From NCBI GenBank assembly GCA_937942965.1, contig CALDGN010000385.1, positions 1-14,115 of the forward strand: DNA of 14,115 nt, given 5' to 3'. Below are positions 1 through 6,481 of this stretch, one piece after another. The notes beneath the pieces are model-generated. The model saw only the letters and a program-made list of their open reading frames with translations, ran no database searches and was not told where the DNA came from. Within the stretch, counting starts at the first letter, position 1, and each line of letters opens with the position of its first letter. Source of the DNA: an uncultured Acidimicrobiales bacterium. GTDB taxonomy: Bacteria; Actinomycetota; Acidimicrobiia; Acidimicrobiales; UBA10347. The translations under genes were made by a program, and so were the position numbers.

Positions 1-29
1 GAACCGTCCTGACGTCATGCCGACGTAAG

Positions 30-35
30 TACGGT
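30..35 (+). promoter_or_regulatory. Candidate -10 box of the APH-like gene
   Basis: The hexamer TACGGT (TAnnnT) ends 7 nt before the GTG start at 43, so transcription would begin at about the start codon (leaderless). No Shine-Dalgarno sequence precedes the GTG. The octamer TGACGTCA, a perfect palindrome at 10-17, lies about where a -35 element or operator would be. This rests on the same spacing recurring at four other genes in the window. Confidence 0.4.
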
Positions 36-42
36 CGTTGGC

Positions 43-801
43 GTGTCGTTCCGGATTGCGCAGATACCGACTGAGCCGGTCGATGTGCCCCCGGAAGTCG
101 CCGCACTCGCGGGCGCACGCCAGCTGACACCGGTCTGGAAGAACGAACTCGGCGGGGTGACCTGGTCCGCCGGCGACATCCACATCAAGTGGAGTCCCCG
201 CACAGCCGACGTCGACCTCACGATCGAGGCTTCCCGCCTCGCCTGGTTTCAGCTGCACGTTCCCAACATCCCCTGTCCGATCATCATCGAGCAAGGCTCC
301 AATGACCGCGCCCAATGGCTCGTCACCGAAACCATCCCGGCCCGCACCGCCGTCGCTGCGACCGCCGACCAGATCCCGGCCGCCGTCGACGCGATCGCCA
401 CCGGACTGCGCCGCCTCCACGACTCCGTACCCGCCAGCGAATGCCCGTTCAGCTGGTCCACCGACGATCGCCGCCAGCGTGCCCTCACACGACTCGACCG
501 AGGCGACGTCGACCCGCTCCGGCTGCACCCACAGCACCACCACCTCTCCCCCGCCGACATGGTCGCCACGCTCAGCGAGCTACCCGACCCTCACCCACTC
601 GGCGATCCCGTCCTCTGCCACGGCGACGCCTGCGCACCCAACACACTGATCGACGCCAGCGGACACTTCGCCGGACTCGTTGACCTCGGCGCCCTCGGCG
701 TCGGCCAACGCTGGGCCGACATCGCCGTCGCAGCCTGGAGTCTCGAATGGAACTTCGGCGAGGGCTGGACCGACCGTTTCCTCGATCGCTACGGCATCTA
801 A
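43..801 (+). CDS. APH(3')-like aminoglycoside phosphotransferase, C-terminally truncated by in-frame stop
   Basis: This is a cytoplasmic kinase of the aminoglycoside phosphotransferase family, which transfers ATP phosphate to a hydroxyl of an aminoglycoside or similar small substrate. Visible marks in the 252 residues are a nucleotide-site lysine (K49 in IHIKW), the helix-C glutamate (E63 in IEASRLAW), the Brenner catalytic motif HGDACAPN at 193-200 with D195 as the likely base, and the metal-binding aspartate D214 in VDLG followed by RWADIA. These match APH(3') enzymes, which are usually about 265-270 aa. The frame is closed upstream by TGA at 10-12, so GTG 43 is the best start. The TAA at 799-801 falls inside the conserved C-terminal region: the same frame continues through RDDDLLAWHQLLWDLG to TAG at 850-852, as in intact family members. 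It may be a recent pseudogene, a sequencing error, or a functional shortened enzyme. Real substrate unknown; family call firm. Confidence 0.83.
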   Translation: MSFRIAQIPTEPVDVPPEVAALAGARQLTPVWKNELGGVTWSAGDIHIKWSPRTADVDLTIEASRLAWFQLHVPNIPCPIIIEQGSNDRAQWLVTETIPARTAVAATADQIPAAVDAIATGLRRLHDSVPASECPFSWSTDDRRQRALTRLDRGDVDPLRLHPQHHHLSPADMVATLSELPDPHPLGDPVLCHGDACAPNTLIDASGHFAGLVDLGALGVGQRWADIAVAAWSLEWNFGEGWTDRFLDRYGI

Positions 802-852
802 CGCGACGACGACCTGCTCGCCTGGCACCAGCTGCTCTGGGACCTCGGCTAG
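802..852 (+). pseudogene. Orphaned C-terminal tail of the APH-like gene
   Basis: Read in the frame of the upstream gene, these bases encode RDDDLLAWHQLLWDLG and then TAG. This closely resembles the usual end of APH(3')-type enzymes, where the C-terminal helix and terminal carboxyl group help form the aminoglycoside pocket. It is separated from the main reading frame only by the TAA at 799-801. Changing that one codon would restore a protein of about 269 aa, the normal family length. It has no start codon of its own. Confidence 0.7.
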
Positions 853-893
853 CTCCACCGAAGCCGACGGCGGTCCCTAGCGACCACGCCGCG

Positions 894-899
894 TACAGT
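894..899 (+). promoter_or_regulatory. Candidate -10 box of the Cdc48-like gene
   Basis: TACAGT ends 6 nt before ATG 906. There is no recognisable Shine-Dalgarno sequence between them, which points to a leaderless mRNA. No clear TTGACA-like -35 lies 16-18 nt upstream. The site is in the 53-nt gap after the APH-like gene, so the ATPase probably has its own promoter. Confidence 0.5.
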
Positions 900-905
900 T
901 GCCAC

Positions 906-2990
906 ATGCGTTTCACGATTCGGGAGGGATCCGGCCCCGCCGCGGTCGCCGATGCCACCATGCTGCGAGCCCTCGGGCTTCCCCACGGCGGTGTGATCTC
1001 GGTAGGCGATACTCACTTGCGAGTGGTCGGCGGCGACGTCAACGGCCCCACCGACCTGCTGCTGCCGCCGGATCTGATGGCCAACGCCAAGCTCCGCAAG
1101 GGAGCCAGCGTCGACGCCAAGCGCGTCATCCTGCACCCCGCCGAGGTCGTTCGTTTCGTCGACCACGACCTCGAACCTCGCGTGCTCGCTCGCGCCCTGC
1201 ACGGCTCGCCCGTCTCCCTCGGCGACAAGGTCACGATCGAGGCCGGCTATTTCGACGGCACCGAAGACATCGTCCTTGAAGTCACCGAAATCCTGCCTGA
1301 GCCCAGGGGCATCGTCGGCGCAACCACCCGCTTCGCCAAAGGCGGCGAACCTGCCCCCGCCGTACCAGAACCACCAGCAGCTAGCTCTGCGGCCCCAGCC
1401 GCTCCTGCCGACGCCTCGTCGACCGACGAACCGGCAACGCCGGCTGAACCAGCGGCGCCACCCGAACCGAGTGCTCCGTCGACCGCCGAGGCGCTGCTCG
1501 CCGGCCTCGACAACGAAGTCGATCTGATGACCGGCTGGTTCTCACTGCTGGCCACCTCGGACAACCTGGCAGCGTCGTGGAACATGCCGAGCGTCGCCGG
1601 CATGTTGCTCGAAGGCCCCAACGGCTGCGGCAAGTCCGAACTCGTGACCGAAGCCGCCAAGCGCGCCGGAAGCACCATCACCGAAGTCGACATCAGCCGC
1701 GTCTTCAAACCCGAGCGCCTGCTCGACCGCCTGTCATCGGCCATCAACGCACCCAAGGGTCCACGCGTCATCTTCGTCGACCGTCTCGAACAGCTGACCG
1801 GTGACGATGCCCTGTCGACCTACCGCACCCAGTTCATCGCGGTGCTGCGCTGGTTCCTTGAAGAAGTCGCTGACAAGCCTCAGGTCGCCTGCGTCTTCGG
1901 CGTCGAGACGGCCGCCGATCTCGACAAGTCGCTCGCCAAGTCACCGCTACTCCCCCGCACCGTCTCGATCCCACCGCCTGATCTCGACCGCCGCGAGCTG
2001 CTGTTCGAAGCCGCCTTCGCCCAAGTCCCCGGCGGCGACGACATCGACTACCACCGCCTCGCCACCAAGTCCTCGGGCTTCAGCGGCGCCGACGTGCTCG
2101 CCGCAGTACTCCAGGCATCTTCACAGATCACGGGCATGGGCGAATCGCTCACCACCGATGTCGCCGTCGAGGCTGTCGAGAACACGATCCCGTCGCTTGG
2201 CTCGGTACCGCTCGGTCAGATCACCGGCTTCGGTTTCGAAAAAGTCGCCAACATGGCCGACGTCAAACAGCGTCTGACCGAGGCCGTTATCTGGCCGATG
2301 ACCCAACCCGAGCGCTACGAACGCCTGGGCATCGAACCGCCCAAGGGCATCTTGTTGTGGGGCCCTCCGGGAACCGGCAAGACCTTCGTCGTCAAGGCCC
2401 TCGCCCACGAAGCCGGCTGCGCCTTCTTCGCCGTCAAGGGCGCTGAGCTGCTCGACAAGTACGTCGGCGAAAGCGAGCGCGCCGTGCGCACCGTCTTCCA
2501 ACGGGCACGCGACGCAGCGCCATCGATCATCTTCTTCGACGAGTTCGATGCGCTCGCACCCGTTCGTGGAAGCGGCTCGTCATCGGTATCGGATCAGGTC
2601 GTCGCAGCCCTGCTGACCGAAATCGACGGCGTGAGCGATCGAGGCCAGGTCTCGGTCATTGCGGCTACGAACCGCAAGGACCTCATCGACGGCGCGCTCT
2701 TGCGGGCCGGACGCTTCGAGAGCCACATCGAGATCGGCCTGCCCGTCACCGAGGCCCGCTTGGCACTGCTCAACATCACCGACGTGAACCTGGCCGACGA
2801 CGTTGACCTTCAAGAACTCGCCGAGCGCACCGAAGGCCTCTCGTTCGCCGACCTCGCAGGCGTGCTGCGAGAAGCCGCGCTGGCAACATTGCGGACCGAC
2901 GAGACGGCGACCCAGGTCAACTGGGCATCGCTCGAGCAGGCACTCGTGCTCTTCGAAGACCGCCGCGGCGAAGCCAATACCGGGGACTGA
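906..2990 (+). CDS. Cdc48/p97-like tandem AAA+ ATPase
   Basis: A 694-residue cytoplasmic AAA+ protein of the Cdc48/VCP type, a hexameric unfoldase or remodelling ATPase. It resembles the actinobacterial Rv0435c/Msm0858 family. Residues 1-146 look like the Cdc48 N-domain. A Pro/Ala/Glu-rich linker spans about 147-195. Ring D1 has Walker A GPNGCGKS at 237-244, but its Walker B is VIFVDR at 288-293, with arginine where the catalytic glutamate belongs, and no clear arginine-finger motif. Ring D2 is canonical: Walker A GPPGTGKT 486-493, pore loop KYVGESE, Walker B IIFFDE 541-546, sensor AATNR, and arginine fingers R600 and R603 in LLRAGRFE. D1 therefore probably binds nucleotide without hydrolysing it while D2 works. 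There is no proteasome-docking HbYX tail. ATG 906 is chosen because the N-domain begins there and a -10 box precedes it; the open frame further upstream lies over the APH gene. The stop lies 1 nt from that of the convergent Amt fusion. Confidence 0.93.
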   Translation: MRFTIREGSGPAAVADATMLRALGLPHGGVISVGDTHLRVVGGDVNGPTDLLLPPDLMANAKLRKGASVDAKRVILHPAEVVRFVDHDLEPRVLARALHGSPVSLGDKVTIEAGYFDGTEDIVLEVTEILPEPRGIVGATTRFAKGGEPAPAVPEPPAASSAAPAAPADASSTDEPATPAEPAAPPEPSAPSTAEALLAGLDNEVDLMTGWFSLLATSDNLAASWNMPSVAGMLLEGPNGCGKSELVTEAAKRAGSTITEVDISRVFKPERLLDRLSSAINAPKGPRVIFVDRLEQLTGDDALSTYRTQFIAVLRWFLEEVADKPQVACVFGVETAADLDKSLAKSPLLPRTVSIPPPDLDRRELLFEAAFAQVPGGDDIDYHRLATKSSGFSGADVLAAVLQASSQITGMGESLTTDVAVEAVENTIPSLGSVPLGQITGFGFEKVANMADVKQRLTEAVIWPMTQPERYERLGIEPPKGILLWGPPGTGKTFVVKALAHEAGCAFFAVKGAELLDKYVGESERAVRTVFQRARDAAPSIIFFDEFDALAPVRGSGSSSVSDQVVAALLTEIDGVSDRGQVSVIAATNRKDLIDGALLRAGRFESHIEIGLPVTEARLALLNITDVNLADDVDLQELAERTEGLSFADLAGVLREAALATLRTDETATQVNWASLEQALVLFEDRRGEANTGD

Positions 2991-2991
2991 G

Positions 2992-5640
2992 TCAGGTCAC
3001 CGGTTCGCCGACCGGCCCTTGTGCCAATACCGCCGCGGTCACGTCGCTCAACGCCACGGGGCGGCTGAACAAGAAGCCCTGCATCACGTCGATACCGAAC
3101 GCCTGCACCGATTCGTGCTGAGCCTTGGTTTCGATGCCCTCAGCGACGGTCACGATGCCCGCCTGGCGTGCATAGTCAACGACTGACTGCATGACGCCAC
3201 CGATCGGCCCGTCAGCAGCGGCCACCAGGCTCCGATCGAACTTCACGTGCGTAATGGGAAGGCGACCCATTCGCTCAATCGACGAATAGCCCGAGCCAAG
3301 ATCGTCGATGGCAAGCCCGATACCCAGCTCCCGGATCTTGCGCGCACCCTCGAGCCAATCGTTCGACGCCGCGACCTGATCCGTCTCGGTGATCTCAAAC
3401 ACGAGCGAACTCGGGTCAGCGTCGAAGCGAATCAGCAGGTTCTCGACCTCTTCGACGAAGCCGGTCACCGCCAAGCACGGCGCCGAGATGTTGACCGAGA
3501 TCCAGGGCCGCACCGAGGGGTCGAACCCACAGGCGAAGATGATCGCAGCCTCGACCATGTGCCGGTCCAGAGCGGCCATGAGCCCATGCTCCACCAAGAT
3601 CTGCAAGAACGACGCGGGCGGCTCGATCGACCCGTCATCGTTGCGCCAGCGAGCCAGCAATTCGACGCCAACCAGCCGTCCATCCCTAAACAACGTCTGC
3701 CCGACCGGCACGATTCGGTCATCAGGAAGCGACCCGTCGAGTTGACTTGCGAGCTCGCGACCGCGCAGGTACCGCCCCGCCAGCTCATCATCGAACTCGA
3801 CGACCGCCAACCCCGAACGCTTCGACTCATCGAGCGCATAGGTCGCACGTCGAATCACTTCTTCGCTCTCGAGGCCAGCGAGTGCACGCAGCGCACCAGC
3901 TCGCATCGACACACCGACCTGACCTCCCAGCGGAAGCGAACACACGACCCGACTTACCAACGACGCATCGATCTCAGGGAAGCCGTCGGCAATTGCGACG
4001 AACTCGTCGCCGCCCCAACGTCCGAACGTCCACCGATCGCCCAGCCGTTCCTGCAAGCGGATTGCAGATTGGATGAGCACCTCGTCACCGGCGCTGTAGC
4101 CGAGTGACCCGTTGATCGTGCCGAAGCCCACGACGTCGAACATCAGCACCGACACCGGCCGTCCGCCTAGCGCATCAAGCGCGGCCATGAGCCCTCGACG
4201 GTTCAGCGCGCCCGTCAGCGGATCGCTGCTGGCCACCTGATCCGTGTAGTCGAGCTCGCGCTGCGAGTCCGATAACGCGTCGAGAATCCGGTTGTACTGG
4301 CGCCCAATCTGGCCCACCTCGGTCTGCGCATGCTCAGGCACCCGCGAGTCGAGATCGTCGAGGCCGACTTGGGCTTCCATCGTGCGGAACATGTCGACGA
4401 GATCGCTCGTTGCTCCGTGCTCGCTCACGTTCAGCCCGACCAGCTCGTCTTCGGCACTGACTCGCAGCGGCCAACGTCGATCGAGCATCCGAGCCACGGT
4501 GTACACCAGCCCGAACGTCCAGAGGCCAGCGACCACGACACCGAGCACTTGGACGCTGAGCTGGGCCCCGAACGACAAGCCCGTGCCGAGCTCATCGCGG
4601 TCGCCAAAGAACGCGACCGCGATCGTTCCCCACATGCCAGCTCCGAGGTGTACGGGCACGGCTCCGACTGCGTCGTCGATCTTGCGGCGTTCCAACGCAT
4701 CTTCGACCGCGCAACAGACCAGCGCGCCAATCACACCGAGCAGCACCGACGCTCGAGTCGAGACGACATGCGCCGAAGCGGTGACCGACACGAGCCCGGC
4801 GAGGAGCCCATTGATCGGCGCGGTGACTCTGACGACGCGATCGCGTCGCCAACCAACCGCCAAGGCCGTGACCAAGCCAGCCGCGCCTGCCATCGCCGTG
4901 TTCGCGATCACCGAGACGACCTGCTCGTCGTAGCGCAACAGGCTGCCGCCGTTGAAGCCGACCCAGCCAACCCATAGCAACAGTGCGCCGAGCGTGGCGA
5001 AGGACAAGTTCGATCCGGTGACGGGAGCGGTTCCGCCCGAGCCGAAGCGGCCAGCGCGGGGACCAAGGATCAGAATGATGGCCAAGCCCGCCCAGCCGCC
5101 GACGCTATGCACGACCGTGGCGCCGGCGAAATCGACGAACCCAGCCCGGGCCAACCAACCGTCGCTGTTCCAGGCCCAGTGGCCGAACAACGGGTAGACG
5201 AGTGCAGTGAGTGCGAGCGACAGCCCGAGATACCAGGCGAACCGCAGTCGCCCGGCGACGGCGCCGGACATGATCGTCACCGCGGTGCCGCAGAACAGGG
5301 CCTGGAAGAGGAAGAACACGGTGCTCGAGGGGCCAAGTGCCCCGAGGTCAGCGAGGAACAGGTCTCCTCCGAGCCAACCCGATTCGGACGCGCCGAACAT
5401 CAGCCCGAAGCCGATCACCCAGAACGCAATGATGGAGACGCCCAGGTCGGCCAGGTTCTTGACGGCCACATTGATGCTGTTCTTGCTACGGGTGAGACCC
5501 GTCTCCAGGCAGAGGAAGCCGGCCTGCATCAGCATCACCAAAATGCTGCAGGTCAGTAGCCAAATCAGGTTGTCCGCCGTCGCCATTAGCGCGCGAGAAG
5601 GACCGTGGACACCGCTACCTATCGGCATCGGCGTACTCAA
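2992..5640 (-). CDS. Amt ammonium-transporter domain fused to GGDEF and EAL c-di-GMP domains
   Basis: An 882-residue membrane protein. Residues ~20-405 form a complete Amt/Mep/Rh channel domain of about 11 membrane segments. The key Amt residues are present: W155, D170 and H178 in VDFAGATVVH, F229 and S233 in FNGGS, the second pore histidine H331, and the Amt C-terminal motif LRVSAEDELVGLNVSEHG at 392-409. Residues ~433-458 look like half a HAMP linker. GGDEF follows (motif 543-547; D502, N510 and D519 fit the metal and GTP positions; no RxxD inhibitory site at the usual spacing). Then EAL, with E660-L-L instead of EAL but N717, E749, E752, D779, D780, K800, E834 and Q854 in place. It could make and/or break c-di-GMP in response to ammonium passage or binding. 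Amt domains fused to histidine kinases are known ammonium sensors. No GlnK gene is nearby. The start is uncertain: TTG 5640, ATG 5628 and ATG 5586 are all in frame, and the last best fits ordinary Amt N-termini. Confidence 0.94.
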   Translation of the reverse strand: MSTPMPIGSGVHGPSRALMATADNLIWLLTCSILVMLMQAGFLCLETGLTRSKNSINVAVKNLADLGVSIIAFWVIGFGLMFGASESGWLGGDLFLADLGALGPSSTVFFLFQALFCGTAVTIMSGAVAGRLRFAWYLGLSLALTALVYPLFGHWAWNSDGWLARAGFVDFAGATVVHSVGGWAGLAIILILGPRAGRFGSGGTAPVTGSNLSFATLGALLLWVGWVGFNGGSLLRYDEQVVSVIANTAMAGAAGLVTALAVGWRRDRVVRVTAPINGLLAGLVSVTASAHVVSTRASVLLGVIGALVCCAVEDALERRKIDDAVGAVPVHLGAGMWGTIAVAFFGDRDELGTGLSFGAQLSVQVLGVVVAGLWTFGLVYTVARMLDRRWPLRVSAEDELVGLNVSEHGATSDLVDMFRTMEAQVGLDDLDSRVPEHAQTEVGQIGRQYNRILDALSDSQRELDYTDQVASSDPLTGALNRRGLMAALDALGGRPVSVLMFDVVGFGTINGSLGYSAGDEVLIQSAIRLQERLGDRWTFGRWGGDEFVAIADGFPEIDASLVSRVVCSLPLGGQVGVSMRAGALRALAGLESEEVIRRATYALDESKRSGLAVVEFDDELAGRYLRGRELASQLDGSLPDDRIVPVGQTLFRDGRLVGVELLARWRNDDGSIEPPASFLQILVEHGLMAALDRHMVEAAIIFACGFDPSVRPWISVNISAPCLAVTGFVEEVENLLIRFDADPSSLVFEITETDQVAASNDWLEGARKIRELGIGLAIDDLGSGYSSIERMGRLPITHVKFDRSLVAAADGPIGGVMQSVVDYARQAGIVTVAEGIETKAQHESVQAFGIDVMQGFLFSRPVALSDVTAAVLAQGPVGEPVT

Positions 5641-5695
5641 TTTGAGCAGCCAGCGCAGGCCCCGTGAGATCTGCGAACCGCACCAAACTCTCCAT

Positions 5696-5710
5696 CTGCG
5701 GATTCCGCAG
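5696..5710. promoter_or_regulatory. Perfect 15-nt palindrome, candidate operator
   Basis: CTGCGGA-T-TCCGCAG has two perfect 7-nt arms around one central base. It lies in the 88-nt gap between the divergent Amt fusion and methyltransferase genes, just upstream of the methyltransferase -10 box, where a bound regulator would overlap the -35 region. It is short for a terminator and has no T-run. The regulator is unknown. Confidence 0.4.
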
Positions 5711-5715
5711 TGCCG

Positions 5716-5721
5716 TAGCCT
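5716..5721 (+). promoter_or_regulatory. Candidate -10 box of the methyltransferase gene
   Basis: TAGCCT fits TAnnnT and ends 7 nt before GTG 5729, with no Shine-Dalgarno sequence. It is consistent with the leaderless pattern seen at other genes in the window and supports choosing GTG 5729 over the longer upstream open frame. Confidence 0.4.
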
Positions 5722-5728
5722 CGGGTTC

Positions 5729-6481
5729 GTGTACGGAAGCCCAAACGATCAGCACCTCGATCCCGAGATCGCGGCGAACTACGACGAGCGCCACGCCGAG
5801 CGGTTTGCGCCCGGCGTGCTCACGCCGATGGTGGACACCTTGGCCGACCTCGCCGGCGACCGACCGGCGCTCGAGCTAGCCGTCGGCACCGGTCGCGTTG
5901 CGCTCGCGCTCGCTGGTCGTGGCGTCGAGGTGCACGGCATCGACTTCTCCGAACCGATGCTCGCCGAGCTTCGGGCCAAGCCCGACGCCGACCAGGTAGC
6001 GATCACGTTCGGTGACATGTCTGCGGCAACCTGCGAGACCCGGCCGCCGGGCGATTTCGGCCTCGCCTATCTCGTGTACAACACGATCGGCAATGTGACG
6101 TCGCAAGACGGCCAGGTCGCTTGCTTCGTGAACGCTGCCCGCCACCTCGGGCCCGACGGCAGATTCGTCATCGAAGTCCTGGTGCCTGAACTCGCATCGG
6201 TACCACCGGGCGAGACGCGCTACATCTTCGGCCAGGACGAGAAGTACCTGGGCTTCGACGACTACGACGACCCGGTGAACCAGACCTTCACGTCGAACCA
6301 CTGGCATATGGGCGACACGCCGCGCATCGTTCGCGGTCGCTTCCGCTTCGTGTGGCCGTCAGAGCTCGACCTGATGGCCAAACTCGCTGGCATGGAGCTC
6401 GAATCGCGCTGGGCCGACTGGGATCAGTCGCCGTTCACTAGCCAAAGCCGAAGCCACGTGAGCGTCTGGCGCAAGATTTAG
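5729..6481 (+). CDS. Class I SAM-dependent methyltransferase
   Basis: A 250-residue soluble protein with a Rossmann-type methyltransferase fold. Motif I is LELAVGTGRVALALA (about 49-63, SAM-binding glycine loop). The acidic residue that binds the SAM ribose is D72 in VHGIDFS. D97 in ITFGDM fits the adenine-contact position, and the motif IV region reads LAYLVYNTIGN at 112-122. The C-terminal half (GRFVIEVLVP, then a strand-rich end) resembles small-molecule methyltransferases of the methyltransferase-25 type; the substrate cannot be read from sequence. GTG 5729 is chosen because similarity begins at about that point and a -10 box precedes it; the open frame upstream to 5207 lies over the Amt gene. 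It is divergent from the Amt fusion, and its last 4 nt overlap the end of the convergent HNOBA-GGDEF-EAL gene. It is the only + strand gene inside the c-di-GMP cluster; whether it belongs to that function is unknown. Confidence 0.85.
   Translation: MYGSPNDQHLDPEIAANYDERHAERFAPGVLTPMVDTLADLAGDRPALELAVGTGRVALALAGRGVEVHGIDFSEPMLAELRAKPDADQVAITFGDMSAATCETRPPGDFGLAYLVYNTIGNVTSQDGQVACFVNAARHLGPDGRFVIEVLVPELASVPPGETRYIFGQDEKYLGFDDYDDPVNQTFTSNHWHMGDTPRIVRGRFRFVWPSELDLMAKLAGMELESRWADWDQSPFTSQSRSHVSVWRKI

Noticed and set aside
747..905. Upstream extension of the Cdc48-like gene by 53 codons
   Set aside because: It lies over the 3' end of the APH-like gene in another frame, is Arg/Pro-rich without domain similarity, and ATG 906 directly follows a -10 box.
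3247..4107. Open frames antisense to the EAL/GGDEF part of the Amt fusion
   Set aside because: They are shadows of the conserved minus-strand domains, with no family motif.
5207..5728. Long upstream extension of the methyltransferase frame
   Set aside because: It is antisense to the well-supported Amt domain, and methyltransferase similarity begins only after GTG 5729.
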